This document shows positions 22,801 through 34,354 of a stretch of DNA of 64,000 nt, piece after piece; the first letter of the stretch is position 1, and every line of letters starts with the position of its first letter. The notes beneath the pieces were generated by a model. That model saw only the letters and a list, made by a program, of their open reading frames with translations. It was not told the origin of the DNA and made no database searches. The stretch lies in assembly GCA_008638375.1 (NCBI GenBank), contig CM018035.1, positions 25,589,807 to 25,653,806 on the forward strand, written 5' to 3'. The DNA is from Nyssa sinensis (Eukaryota > Streptophyta > Magnoliopsida > Cornales > Nyssaceae). A program made the translations under genes and the position numbers.

Positions 22801-24217
22801 ATATATGAGGACCAACTGAAGCCGAAAAGTGAGATTAAGCAAAAACGAAAGAGTGAGGCCGAAACACAAGAAAGAAAAATGAGAGAAAAGAAAAATGAGG
22901 GTGAGGCCGAAACCTCAAGAAAAAGAGAGAGTGAAAAAAAAAATAGAGAGGTGGTTGAGAATAAAGAAAAGATAGTGGAGCCACGAAAGAAAAAAAGAAA
23001 GAGAACCTGCAGAGAGCAAATGAGAGACAAAAATGAGTTTTTATGCAAAGAAAAGTGAGGTTAAGAGGGCCTTCTTAGCAAATCAGCCTATGATTTTTCT
23101 TGTTTACAAAGAATCTTATCTTAATCTTGATGAAACTAACCAATCTCTTCCTAGTTTGGTTGTTTCTTTCTTGTAGAAGTTCGAGGATGTATTTCCAGAG
23201 GAGATGCCGAGTGGGTTGCCGCCCATTAAAGGCATTGAACATCAAATTGATTTCGTACTTGGAGCCATTATTCCAAACCGACCAACCTATAAGAGTAATC
23301 CGAAGGAGACAAATGAGCTTCAAAGGCAAGTTGAAGATTTGATGAGCAAGGGGTCCGTGAGAGAAAGCATGAGCCCATGTGCAGTATCAGTGTTGCTAGT
23401 GCCAAAGAAGGATAGGACTTGGAGGATGTGCGTTGATTGCAGAACGGTCAACGATATTACGATAAAGTATCGTCATCCCATTCCTAGATTAGATGATATG
23501 CTTGATGAATTGCATGGCTCATGTATTTTTAGTAAAATAGATCCTAAAAGTGGATACCATCAAATTAGAATGAAAGAGGGAGGTGAATGGAAAACTGCTT
23601 TTAAGACTAAATATGAACTTTATTAATGGTTGGTTATGCCACTGGACTTACAAATGCGTCTAGTACTTTTATGAGATTAATGAACCATGTATTAAGTGCG
23701 TTCCTAGGTAAATTTATAGTCGTGTACTTTGACAATATCCTAGTGTACAACAAGAACTTAGATGAGCATATTGAGCATTTGAGATATGTGTTCAATGTGT
23801 TGAGATGTGAAAAGTTGTATGCTAATTTTAAGAAATGTACCTTTTGTATGGAAAAAAGAATTTGTTGGTTATGTTGTTAAAACAAAAGGTATTGAGGTGG
23901 ATGAAAAGAAAGTCAAGGCCATCAAGAAGTGGCCAACACCTAAAGGCATCACTAAGGTAAGAAGCTTTCATGGTTTAGCTAGTTTTTATAGGCATTTTGT
24001 TAAGGATTTTAACACTATTGCTGCACCACTAACTGAAATAATTAAAAAGAATGTTGAATTTCATTGGGGGATTGATCAAGCGAATGCATTTGCTAATATT
24101 AAAGAACGATTATGTTCTGCACGTGTGTTAGCATTACCTGATTTTAAAAAAACTTTTGAGATTGAATGTGATGCCTCAAGAATAGGAATTGGAGCCGTTT
24201 TGATGCAGGATAGGTGA
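22801..24217 (+). pseudogene. Reverse transcriptase of gypsy element G (broken)
   Basis: A Lys/Glu-rich linker (22801-23050) leads to the RT (from about 23180). Seen in order: LPPIKGIEHQIDF, the CAVSVLLVPKKD block, WRMCVDCR, the first catalytic Asp in FSKIDPKSGYHQIRM, and the catalytic loop as YFDN (23724-23735) where YFDD is required, so one metal-binding Asp is lost. TAA at 23624-23626 and a one-base frameshift just after disrupt the WLVMP block, and another frameshift lies near 23860 before [16 protein letters not shown]. The thumb/connection part [14 protein letters not shown] and the start of RNase H ([16 protein letters not shown]) follow. Confidence 0.92.
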
Positions 24218-24515
24218 CCCATAGCCTTCTTCAGCGAGAAGCTAAGTGGGGCGGCCTTGAATTAGCCCACTTCTGACAAAAAACTTTATGCTCTTGTTCG
24301 TTCTCTAGAGACGTGGCAGCACTACCTTTGGCCTAAAGAGTTTATGATCCACACCAATCATGAATCATTGAAGCATCTCAAGGGTCAAGGTAAATTAAAT
24401 AAGAGACATGCTAGATGGATGGAGTACATCGAGACATTTCCTTATGTCATCCATTACAAGCAAGGTAAGGAGGACATTGTTGCTGATGCTTTATCACGAA
24501 GGTATGTACTTCTTA
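24130..24515 (+). pseudogene. RNase H domain of gypsy element G (broken)
   Basis: Contains ECDAS with the first catalytic Asp, then IAFFSEKLSG and [16 protein letters not shown]. In-frame stops are seen at 24215-24217 (TGA) and about 50 bases later (TAG). The motif normally read TDHESL is NHESLKHL here, so a catalytic Asp is replaced by Asn. It ends with the ADALSRR motif that marks the border with integrase. Confidence 0.88.
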
Positions 24516-25545
24516 CTTCTATGACTGCTAAAATGCTTGGGTTTGAATATGTGAAAGACATGTATGCCAATGACGCTGATTTTTCTGATGTGTATATGGC
24601 GTGTGATAAAGTGACATTTGGTAAGTTTTACAAACATGATGGTTATTTGTTTAAAGAAAGTAAATTGTGTGTGCCAAATTATTCAATGCGTGAATTATTG
24701 GTGCGTGAGGCACATGGTAGGGGATTAATGGGGCACTTTAGTGTCAGAAAAACCTTAAAAATTTTACACGAACATTTCATTTGGCCTATGATGAGAAGAG
24801 ACGTCACTCGAATATATGGTAGGTGCATTACATATAGAAAGGCCAAATCTAAGGTTTTACCACATGAGTTGTATACACCCTTACCCGTTCTTAGTGAGCC
24901 ATGGATAGACATATCTGTGGACTTTGTTTTGGGGCTTCCTAGGACAAAAAAGGGAAGAGATTCTATTTTGTGGTAGTGGACAAATTTAGTAAAATGGCAC
25001 ATTTCATTCCATTCCATAAAACAGATGATGCCACAAACATAGCTAATTTGTTTTTCAAGAAAATAGTGCGACTCCATGGTATACCTAGGAGTATTGTTTC
25101 TGATAGGGATGTTAAATTCCTTAGCTACTTTTGGAAGGTTTTGTGGGGAAAATTAGATACCAAACTTTTATTTTCCACTATTTTTCATCCACAGACTGAC
25201 GGACAGACTGAAGTAGTCAACAGGACTCCAACTCAACTCTTCTGCACTGTCATGCAAAAGAATTTAAAAACTTGGGAGGACTGTTTACCATTTATAGAGT
25301 TTGCATATAATAGGACTATGCATACTACTACTTCTTATTCTCCCTTTGAAATTGTTTATGGTTTTAATCCACTTACTCTTTTAAGTTTGATGCCTTTACC
25401 TATTAATGATAGGAGTAGTTTGGATGGACACAGGAAGGCCGAATTGGTGAAGTCAATTCATGAAAGGGTACGGCTTCAAATTGTGCAGAAGAATGAAAAG
25501 TTTGCTACCCAAGCCAATAAAGGGTGAAGGCATGTCATCTTTGAA
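24516..25545 (+). pseudogene. Integrase of gypsy element G (broken)
   Basis: The N-terminal HHCC finger is seen as [10 protein letters not shown]...CITY, its last Cys replaced by Tyr. The catalytic core has D in [12 protein letters not shown] in SDRDVKF and E in GQTEVVNR; 35 residues separate the second and third, the standard DD35E spacing. A one-base deletion near 24960-24970 splits the core between two frames, and a TGA at 25525-25527 follows QANKG. The catalytic residues are thus present but not in one protein. Confidence 0.9.
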
Positions 25546-26020
25546 CCTGGAGATTGGGTTTGTGTTCACATGCACAAAGAAAGATTCCCAGCCCATAGAA
25601 AAACTAAATTGCATCCTCGAGGAGATGGACCTTTCTAAATCCTTCAGAAAATTAATGATAATGCTTATAAAGTGGATCCTCCAGGTGAGTATAATGTCTC
25701 TGCTACTTTCAATGTTTCTGATCTTTCTCTCTTTGATGTAGGTGACGATTCGAGATCGAATCCTTTTGAGGAGTGGGGGGGGCAATGATGGGCACCATGG
25801 TCAACCAAGTCTTAAAAATCCCTTACAAGTTTCAGATGAGCCAATCATAAGATCAAGAGCTAAGAAGATCAAGGAACCAATGCAAGGATTGGTGCAATCC
25901 ACTTGGGCCGAGTTTGCAAATTCATCGAGCAAGAACCCAACATTCAAGATGGGCTTGAAAGAAGAAGAACCAGTTTTAATCCATGTGATACAAGCTACAG
26001 AGGGGGGCGGCATAGCCTAG
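25528..26020 (+). pseudogene. C-terminal end of pol, continuing into the 3' LTR
   Basis: After the stop at 25525 come EPGDWV, an RGDGPF block (GPY/F-type module) with another stop, and NVSDLSLFDVGDD. The frame closes at the polypurine tract, but a shifted frame (25742-26020) runs through the tract and about 75 codons into the LTR, with PIIRSRAKKIKEPMQGLVQ, a segment resembling the tail of some chromovirus polyproteins. The frame changes inside the run of eight G. Overlap of pol with the 3' LTR is known for the CRM group of chromoviruses; a chromodomain is not recognisable here. Confidence 0.65.
25771..25785 (+). other. Polypurine tract of G
   Basis: GAG, T, eight G, then CAA directly before the TGATGGGC start of the 3' LTR. 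Confidence 0.85.
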
Positions 26021-26500
26021 TGGTTTTGTGTAGACTTTTTATTTTATTAAGTATAGGTATGTGGGCTTATTTTATGTTTTTATGGTTGTAAGCATTTGGG
26101 CCTATTTAATTCATTAAGTGAATTTCTTTTATTAGCTATATTAGTGTAGTTTAGGATGTTTTGGGCTTGAAGATGTTCAGCCCATGTCTTTTAATTGATG
26201 TAGGCCTTATTCGGTCCTAGAGTTTCATGGAGGGTTTTAAAAGGACTTGTAGCCGCAATTTGGAGGCAGTTGAACGTAAATGAAGCTTTCTTCATAGAGA
26301 GTTTTCAGTTTTCTCTACTTGTTCTTGATTGAACTAAGAACTTATCAAAGGTAAACCCTTTGTGGCATTCTTATCAAATCTAGGTTCTCGAAACAAGATT
26401 TCAATGGGTCTAGATAATCTTGACTTGATTCTTGGCTTTCCTAGGTAAGTTTTAATTTGATTGTGGGTTCAAGGGATTTCAATCTCACGGGTTCACATTA
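25786..26500 (+). mobile_element. 3' LTR of G
   Basis: 715 bases, TGATGGGC to TTCACATTA, where the 5' copy has CATCA, so the terminal dinucleotide has decayed from CA to TA. Followed by the target duplication AGAAG at 26501-26505. Confidence 0.92.
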
Positions 26501-26505
26501 AGAAG

Positions 26506-26850
26506 TCTATCATCAATCCCAAAAAGATAAACAAGAAATCATAGGGAGAAACTGTAAATAAAATACGTATAGGTAAAACACCTCACTACAATATCACTCA
26601 TCACTCGTATAACCTAATACAAGCTAAATCACTGATCATCTATAGAATAAGGAGGATGAGGAAAGACATATGTGAGAGCCTCTATCAATTCCTGCAAAGC
26701 CCCTTGAAAATAGGTGATTTCCTCCATCATCAGAATGAAGTAGTTTGATCGTATTCAAAAATAGTGCTGCTCCAGCATGTGATCAATATCGACAGTGATC
26801 TAGTCATGATGTAGTTATAATCACTCCTCTAGCTCATCTTTCGAAATTGG
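26506..26850. other. Flanking sequence of G, no gene seen
   Basis: Continues the 12573-12652 flank. No motif recognised; possibly the 3' part of the adjacent minus-strand transposon pseudogene. Confidence 0.4.
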
Positions 26851-27901
26851 CTGACCAACTAAAGATGATGAAGCTATTATTGACGTATGAAATTATGCAC
26901 CCAAGGGGGTATAAAACTGCGATAGAGTCCCGTCAACAAGGAAGTCCTCAATATGAATCTGCTCTCCAGACTACTGTTGTGGCAATGACGGATGTAGCTA
27001 CTGTTGCGAAGTTGGTGTCGGTGGCTCCTACTGCTGCTGCTCTGGCAGTTGTGCCTCTTGATGCTCATTATCAACATCATCCTCATCAAAAGGAACAATG
27101 ACATATTCCCGTGACCTAGTTAAAGTCCGATGAGTGAATGGATAGGTGGGAGAACGAGTATGTCAACAGTGAAGAAAGGTATCTATTTTGCAGGACAGAT
27201 CCTCATGATCAGGCTGCCAAAAGGCAAAGGTGTGGTGCGTTTAGTACCAGTGATGGAGGAATCGATGACTCGAAGAATATACGATATATACGATGAAGCA
27301 TTGATCTGAATGGCAACACCAATGGCATATAGAAGTGTAGTATGGGAGGAAGTCAGCGTGTTTATGTGGTTGACTGGATGCAACACACTACACACAATAA
27401 GATTGAGGATACGATAACCCTCATGCAAATATCCCTACTCTAGGGTGACACCCCTTGTGGTGAAAACTATCGAATTGTCGAGACAGAGGGTGGATGCAAT
27501 AAGACTAACAGATGGAAGTATAGCACTCTGAGGGAATGGGAAGCCAAGTTGCTTGACTCAAGGAAGGCGAATCTCATCAATCATATTAGCGATGAGAGAA
27601 AAAGGAACACCGGGTAGGTTCCCTGGGCATCATAAGAACCTAAGTTCGAGTAAAACTCTCGAATTAGGGTCTCGTTAGCCAGACCCATGACTGACAATAG
27701 AAGTAGCCAACCATGTGAGTCAAATAACATGTAAACTAGTGTCTCACATATTTCATCTATGGTGCATACCCTCTCTACAAGGACTGGTTGGGACAGGATA
27801 GACGCTGCCCGAACTTGAGCTACTTAGGTTAGAAAATAAACCAAGACCCTAGGTGTTGCTCCTAGATGACGACCCTCAATGAGAATAGTCTTGGAAGACA
27901 T
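26851..27901 (-). pseudogene. 'Putative plant transposon protein' (Transposase_32-like), broken
   Basis: Read on the minus strand from ATG at 27901-27899 (MSSKTILIEGRHLG). A TAA follows after 25 codons, then the frame continues with HGWLLLLSVMGLANETLIREFYSNL, the hallmark REFY-NL motif of the repetitive plant domain called putative plant transposon protein. A further stop lies near 27590. A second frame (27428-27183) has GYRILNLIVCSVLHPVNH and LLYAIG, and LPFGSLIMRIC, matching the later part of the same domain. The end (about 27080-26900) is acidic then Gln/Pro-rich. The domain is found in gag-like parts of some plant retroelements; its biochemical role is not known. Confidence 0.65.
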
Positions 27902-29530
27902 GATCACGTAGTATATATATCAAGAATATGTTGTAGAATAATCCTAAGATGTCACTACATTTAGTGTACTGAACTATAGTCCACACTAATCCAAAGTCTA
28001 ATATAAAAGATCAATTAAACTAAAGGAAAGTGGAGAAAGGACTTAAGGACTTACTACACAAATAAATGGATGAAATCGCAAAATGATCAGTGAAAACGAA
28101 GCCCTCGATGTATAAAATACATTAGCTAGAATGGAATTTAAGAATGAAGAAGTCCGGGATCAAAATGTCACAAGACGTGAGAGGATTTGGAGAGAAAATG
28201 AGAGAAAACCACCCAATAATGTGATATGTTCGTGGTTTCTCGCATGTTTTGAACTGAGCAGAGTTCGTTCAAACGAAACTCGTTCGAACGAAAACTAGAA
28301 GCTGCTCTTCTCTCAGAAAAATAAAGTGTACTGTTCTGTTTGAAAATCCTTTACGCATTTCAACTACAAAATAGGGGAAATTTGAATTTTTCATAAAAAA
28401 TACTATTTTTAGCTACAAACTCTAAGATGAATTCAATTGTCTTCAAAGCTAAAAATAATCCCAATGTTTTTGAGTTAAAATATGAATTTGAAGAACATTT
28501 TGAGTGAATTTGAGAGATGTAAATGTGTTCTAAATACTATCAATACATTCAAATGATCTTAGAACACTAAAATGTATACAAGTTCACTCTCTCTCACTCA
28601 ACTATGGTAACGAGACATATGCATTAATTTTAACCATGAAATGTTCTTATCTCAAGGTTAACTTTCTATGGTGTTGAATGATTTTCACCTCAATAAGAGC
28701 AAACAATCATAGTTAATCAACCTAGGAATTTCTTACCATTTCCAATCAAAACTCTCTTTCAACTTGAAAGCAAAAATTTTCAAATTGAATTTGCACTTGT
28801 CTCACCTTTTGCAAGGCAGCTTTCACACAGTTAAGTAGGCTGCTCTTTTCAAAAGATTTACCAATGCTAGCAAACACACATCTCAAGGGTAGCCCTTTCT
28901 TTCCACTCTTTGATTTCTTTGTGTGTGTGCCATTTTCGTTTTAGGCTTTTACTTTTGGTCCTTTGATTTTTCTAACCTAAATCAATCTTTCTAGCCATAG
29001 ACTTATTAAGATGAAAACATAAAACCATTAAGTCTAACATATCTACAAGGCAATCTCATGTAAGAATTAAGCAAGGTTAAAACTTATGAGATTACAAGTA
29101 GATTGAAAGATTATGTGCACCCAAGTGAAAAAGGCTAAGTGAAGATATTGATAAAATAAAGTTCACAAGTCAAGACTCAATCACTTAAAATGCACTTAAT
29201 GCAATTCTTTTTCAAAAAAAATGGGATTACCATTAGCAATTAAAATAAGAGAAAATTATTTTTGGATTATTGACTTCACAAAGGTATGAAATGCACCTAA
29301 CCATAAGGGATCAAAATTCTGGAAAAAAAAAAAAAAGAAAACAAAAAAGAATCCGTAGACCTAGAATAGATGGTTAATGAAAGAATTACTTAGACTATGG
29401 AAAACAACACAACTTACTTAAGATGATTTTCAATGAGTCAAATGGAGAAAGATGTAATGAATCAATTCATAGGGAAATTCTAAGATGAGAGTGAAGAGTG
29501 AAATCCCTAAATTGTTATAGAATCTCGTAG
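27902..29530. other. No gene seen; contains TTCGAA palindromes
   Basis: AT-rich. At 28263-28299 two imperfect copies of GTTCGTTCGAACGAA-type palindromes occur, like those in the LTR-like sequence at 32870. The rest (28300-29530) shows no coding motif and is probably retroelement untranslated sequence. Confidence 0.5.
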
Positions 29531-31721
29531 TCATCTAAGAGATGAATTTGCTGTTCCCGAGGAAGAAATAAATTGTGAAGTGTGATTTACACACTTAGTC
29601 TCAAGACCTTTCAATTTATCCTTCCTCACCCAAATTTGTCTTACAATTCTTTTGGGAGTAGGAGGGGTATTTTGGGTCTTGACCTTACCTCCAACCTTAG
29701 AATGGGAAATTAATTTAGGCTTTTCAAAGTTGAAAATATGAATGATCTTTTGAGCCATGCTCCTTGATTTTTTAATATGATTATTCATTTGTTTCTTGAA
29801 GGTAGCAATTTCCAATTTGTGCTCTAAAGTCATAGTGTGAGATTTTGTCTGCCTTTTCTTGGCAAATCCATAATTCTTTCTAGAATGTTCTTCAACCATG
29901 CAATAAGAGCAATAAAATAGTCCTTGTTGAGGTTTGGCTTGTGGTCTAGATTGATGTAGTAAGAGAGAATGTGCTTGGGGCTTTTGTTAGGGTTGGGTTT
30001 GCCTCATAGGTTTAAGTGGTTTAACACTTTTAGATTTTGAGGACACAACCAGCTTGAGACTAGGAGATTGACTTGAAGTGGATGTAGAGGGTTTGTTCTT
30101 ATCCGTGAACATGTCATAGCCCAAACCATTTCTATTATTCTTAATTTGGACAATATTAAGTATTTTAAAGAGCTTATTCGACCTATCCTCAACATTGACT
30201 TTGACATTCCTAGCTTGTGTGAGTTATTCACCAAGAGAGTGAACTTTGGAATTCAATTCCTTCTTTTTAACCTCACAAGCATCCAGGGAAGTCTTAAGTC
30301 CTCCTACCTTAATAACCAATGAATTTCTCTCATTTTCTAAGGATTCAACTTCCTTTAAGAGAGACAATTTATCCTCATTTAGTTGATTCAATAAGGATTG
30401 ATAAACTATTAAAGCACTCTTATCATTCTCACAAGACTTAAGCTTAGTGATAAGCTTCATGTTAGACTTCTTGAGATTTATAGATTCATTGAATAATCTT
30501 TTAAAAGCAATCTTAATGTTGTCTTCATCATCGCTCTCATCATCACTAGACACACGATCTTTGATGTCCTCAGATCTTCATCCTCAATGGCAGTCGATCC
30601 TTTATGGACATTGGCGACACTTATGAAAGCCAAGAATCGACTTTTATCACCATTTACTTTTTCATCCTCATCCCCTTCTTCCTCTTCATCCTCTTCGGAG
30701 AGAGATGATTTCATAGCCTTCTTATTTCTAGAATTTCCCTTTCTCTTATTAGGACAGTTGGTCGTTATATGCCCAAAATTGTGGCAATCATAACATTCAA
30801 TAGGATTAGAGGAGGATTGTGAATAAGGTTTTCTTTTATCACCGCTAGAATAAGATTTTTGGACTTAAGAATCTTAAAGAGTTAGAATTTCTAAAGGATC
30901 TTTTACTTAAGCTTTTATATACCTTAAAGTTAGGCATTCTACCCTTGAGTTATTTGTTAAACCTCCTAGCAAAGAGAGCTAAGTCCTCATTATTCACAGA
31001 CTTGAGGTCAATTTCAAGACCCCTTCACTTTCTTCTTATGTTAATTTTAAGGCAAGACTTTTAGTTTTCTTTGCTTGCCTTAGAGTTAGCTCAAAAGTTT
31101 GAAGTGATCTAACTAACTCATCAACAAAGAGAGAGTCTATGTCCTTACTCCCCTCAGTAGCGTTATCTTAAGTTGAAATCTCTCAGGAAAATATCTCAAT
31201 ATTTTCCTTACAATCTTGGTCCTCTCTAACTTTTTTCCTAGGTTGAATGATGAGTTGACAATGTCACTCAATCTAGCATAGAACTTTGAAAAAGTTTCCA
31301 ATTATTCCATTCTTAAGGCTTCAAACCTAGAAGTCAACATTTATCATTTTGACCTTTTTATCGTCGACATACCCTCATGGGTAGTCTCAAGGATGTCCCA
31401 AGCCTCATTGGAAGTCTCACAAGTCATGATGCAGCGAAACTCATCAGGAGTTACCGCATTAAAGATGGCATTCAACACTTTGGTGTTGTAGCCACTTATT
31501 CTTAACTCTAACTCGTTCAAAGTGTTTGAAGGCTTGACTATAGAGGGAATTTCTGTAGTTATGGTTGTGACCAGAGGGGTTCAGCCTTCTTGGACGGTGA
31601 GCCAAACTCACTCACCCACGGCTCTTAAGAATGCTCTCATACGAGCTTTCCAATAGGCATAATTTGAGCCATCAAATAGAGGTGGCAATGAGATTAATCC
31701 ACCCCCTCTTAACCCTTTCAT
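29531..31721 (-). pseudogene. gag of a Sirevirus-like Ty1/copia element (broken)
   Basis: On the minus strand from ATG at 31721-31719: LPPLFDGSNYAYWKARMRAFL, the usual copia gag start, then NAVTPDEFRCIMTCETSNEAWDILETT (about 31470-31370), the UBN2/Retrotran_gag_2 core. After several stops come a Lys/Glu-rich acidic part (30714-30478), a knuckle CHNFGHITTNC (about 30795-30745, CX2CX4HX4C complete), and a coiled-coil stretch (30553-30224). A second knuckle-like CSYCMVEEHSRKNY (about 29925-29880) has Tyr in place of the last Cys, and the tail has IWVRKDKL, like the WVPK motif of Sirevirus gag. No protease, integrase or RT follows to the left, so the element is deleted. Confidence 0.8.
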
Positions 31722-31799
31722 GGTTTTCACTACTTAGGATATCAATCAAATGCCTTAGAAATAAGGCCACTTTGTTTGAGAGGGATACCGTTTGGATAT

Positions 31800-33220
31800 C
31801 ACTCAAGGTCCCAAAGTGTGAATATCACCTAGAATGGGGGGTTGAATAAGTAGGTCTTAGAATAAAATCTTATCCTATGTTAATTTCAATTCTTATCTAT
31901 AATAAAAGATAACACAACAACCAAATCACTCAATGTGATTAATCCAACATTTATGCCCATCCACCAATAAAATAGCCAAGAATCATTCAAACACACCAAC
32001 CTATCAACATTCACCAAATTGATCAATCTACCTTAATTTGATATGCAATTTTATCAATTCAAAGAAAAATTCAACTATGTGATCAATTTATGATTTCATT
32101 CAATTTACTCTATCAATTGCTCATCAAGTTTTCAATTAATCAAATTAAAGAACAATTATGAATTTCATGAAAACTCAATTTCAATATTCTAGCGGAAGCA
32201 TTCAATTAAAGCAATTAGTAAATTGAAATAGATAGAAAGATTGAGAGATTTATAAATCGATTGATGACGGAGAAACCACCAAGGACAACAATCCTTGGAG
32301 TAAAACTCCAAAGCCAGGCCAATGCTCAAGGAAGACTTCCATTATGATGGAAAATAAAACACAACGTATCTATAAATAAGCTTAGTACCTCAAGCTCCGT
32401 TCTCCCCAATCACTTCTTTAAATTCCTCTTAAATCCACAAAATCTCATAGCTCAAACCTTCAAACAATTCGAATCCCCAACTGTCTCAGAATCCTTCGAT
32501 TAAGCCACTCAACAATTATGAATTCTCATAACCTCAGTGTCCACCAATCGCTCAATGTTAAATCCTCAAGCTTGAACTTCATCCTTCGTTAATGGTGAAA
32601 TTGACATGAACAATAGGCTCTTAGATTTGATTTGGATCTAGTAGATGATCTAAATCGATCAACGAACAATAGTAGAGAAATGTATGAATGACATTTATGA
32701 ATGATCTCTCATAAAAGGTTTTTGATCTCTTAACAATTTAACTCTTACAATTGAAGACTCTCTCACTTTTTTTCACTGCTCTCAACTGTATTTTTGTGTA
32801 TTTTTGCAATAAGCTTGTTCAATCCCAAATGAGCTTGAAAATAAATTATACATCTATTTTTCGCCCAGGGTTCATTCGAACGAACCGTCATTCGTTCGAA
32901 CGACCACTAGTTCATTCGAACGAACAAGGAACAAATATCAAACGTACACAACTCTGAGGTTGCAACTATTCGATTGATATAAAACCTTCGAACAAATGAA
33001 AATGAACTTTTCTATTGTTCGTTCGAACAAGCAACAGAGAGTTGCACATTCTTTCTTGTCTTGTGAACTGAATTTTTTTCTTTAGGATTTTAAATATGCA
33101 TTTTGTAAAAATTTAGCCACAACCACAAATTAATCACATACATGATGTTATGATAAAAACTATATACAATGTATGGATGATTTGAGTGTGTGAGATCCAA
33201 ATCAAATGTAAAAGTCCAAT
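31800..33220 (-). mobile_element. Putative 5' LTR of the minus-strand copia element
   Basis: It lies just upstream (to the right) of the minus-strand gag. Its gag-proximal end, near 31818, has the CACCTAGAATGGGGGGTTGAATA block typical of one end of Sirevirus LTRs (seen here from the other strand). Palindromes with a TTCGAA core cluster at 32870-32925 and 33017-33031. The 33000-33215 part is similar to 63830-64000, in the same direction, so this is a repeated family. Exact ends, primer-binding site and target duplication could not be fixed. Confidence 0.55.
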
Positions 33221-33399
33221 ATACCTATCGAGAGCCAAGTCGACCAGTAGTGATGCACGGTAATGTCTCTTTGACGAACTTGGAGAAGAACAGACATTGA
33301 GGTACTCACTCCTAGGACTTATGTAAGGATTACACAAAGCACGTTTTGTCAAACCGGATTAGCCAATTACAATAATAGACCCCATGGTCCTAATAGTTA

Positions 33400-34330
33400 T
33401 TATCAAGATTATTTTCAACAATATTAACTTGATGATCTATGTTATTCGACCTTTTAGATCTGCACTCAGAATTTTTATGCCCAAACTTGTCACAATTAAA
33501 ACACTGAATATTGGGATTTATGAGATTGTGGATTGGAACCATTATTGTTCTCTCTTCCTTGAACTAGCTTGTGCTACCAAATATTATTTTGCCACTAATT
33601 GGGCCTGCCTCTTCCTCTACCAGATCTGTTCTACCAACTATTGTCTCTGCCTCCTTTATTATTGTAATTCTGCCTTCTATTCTGGTAGCCTTGAAATCGT
33701 TGATTAAAGCTTGCTTTATTCTAAGACAACTTTTTCATTTTTCAAATTTAATTGAGCTTGCTTTATTTTGATCTCTCATTTAAGCATTGTTCATGAACCA
33801 ACAACGAACCCAATAATTCATCCACCAGTCATAAACTCAAAGCCAACAAACTCTTCAATAGCAGTCACCTTATATTCAAATCCTAACGTCAAGCTTCAAA
33901 GAATTTTTTTCAACTATTTGAGACTCTTCCAGTGCTGCACCATTACTCTTCACCTCATTAATAAATGCCATGGTTCATGAAAAATAATCAGAAATAGTTT
34001 CTGATTTTTCTATCTACAATAACTCAAAATCTCTATGCAATCTACAATTTGGCCATTTTCACTTTATCAACACAACATATATTTTTTAAGAATATCTCAT
34101 GCTTGTTTCACATACTGAACACAGACAATTTTACTAAAAACTGAAAAAATTAGTACTTGATGAATGAAGTTTAAAGTTTTAAAGTGTGCTTGTCTTGTTT
34201 GCTCATCCGCATCTTCTAAAAGTTCTTCATCAATAAACTTTATTGTCAAAGGACATAAATTCAAAAATATCACTCTAAAGACCAAATTATTGGTGAACCA
34301 ATTCAAAAAGTTGTTATTAGAGCATCATTG
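33400..34330 (-). pseudogene. gag of a second Ty1/copia element (broken)
   Basis: On the minus strand, 34306-34097 reads FIDEELLEDADEQTRQAHFKTLNFIHQVLIFSVFS followed by KQAWDILKK, the conserved UBN2 core of copia gag. Further left, about 33520-33465, is a complete zinc knuckle CFNCDKFGHKNSEC (CX2CX4HX4C), followed by an Asn-rich stretch. Several stops and frame changes lie between. It is a different family from the Sirevirus-like gag to its left. Confidence 0.78.
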
Positions 34331-34354
34331 AGAATGTATGCAAAAATCTAGCAT

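Larger units (their letters stand above)
12653..26500 (+). mobile_element. Ty3/gypsy retrotransposon G, full length but decayed, with two nested solo LTRs
   Basis: Target duplications AGAAG flank it (12648-12652 and 26501-26505). LTRs of about 712 (without insertion C) and 715 bases start TGATGGGCAC and end CATYA, and differ at roughly one base in ten. Between them are a primer-binding site, gag, protease, RT, RNase H, integrase and a polypurine tract, in the gypsy order (integrase last). Motif wording resembles plant chromoviruses; the exact lineage was not resolved. Insertions C and D add about 7 kb. Many stops and frameshifts make it non-autonomous. Confidence 0.93.
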
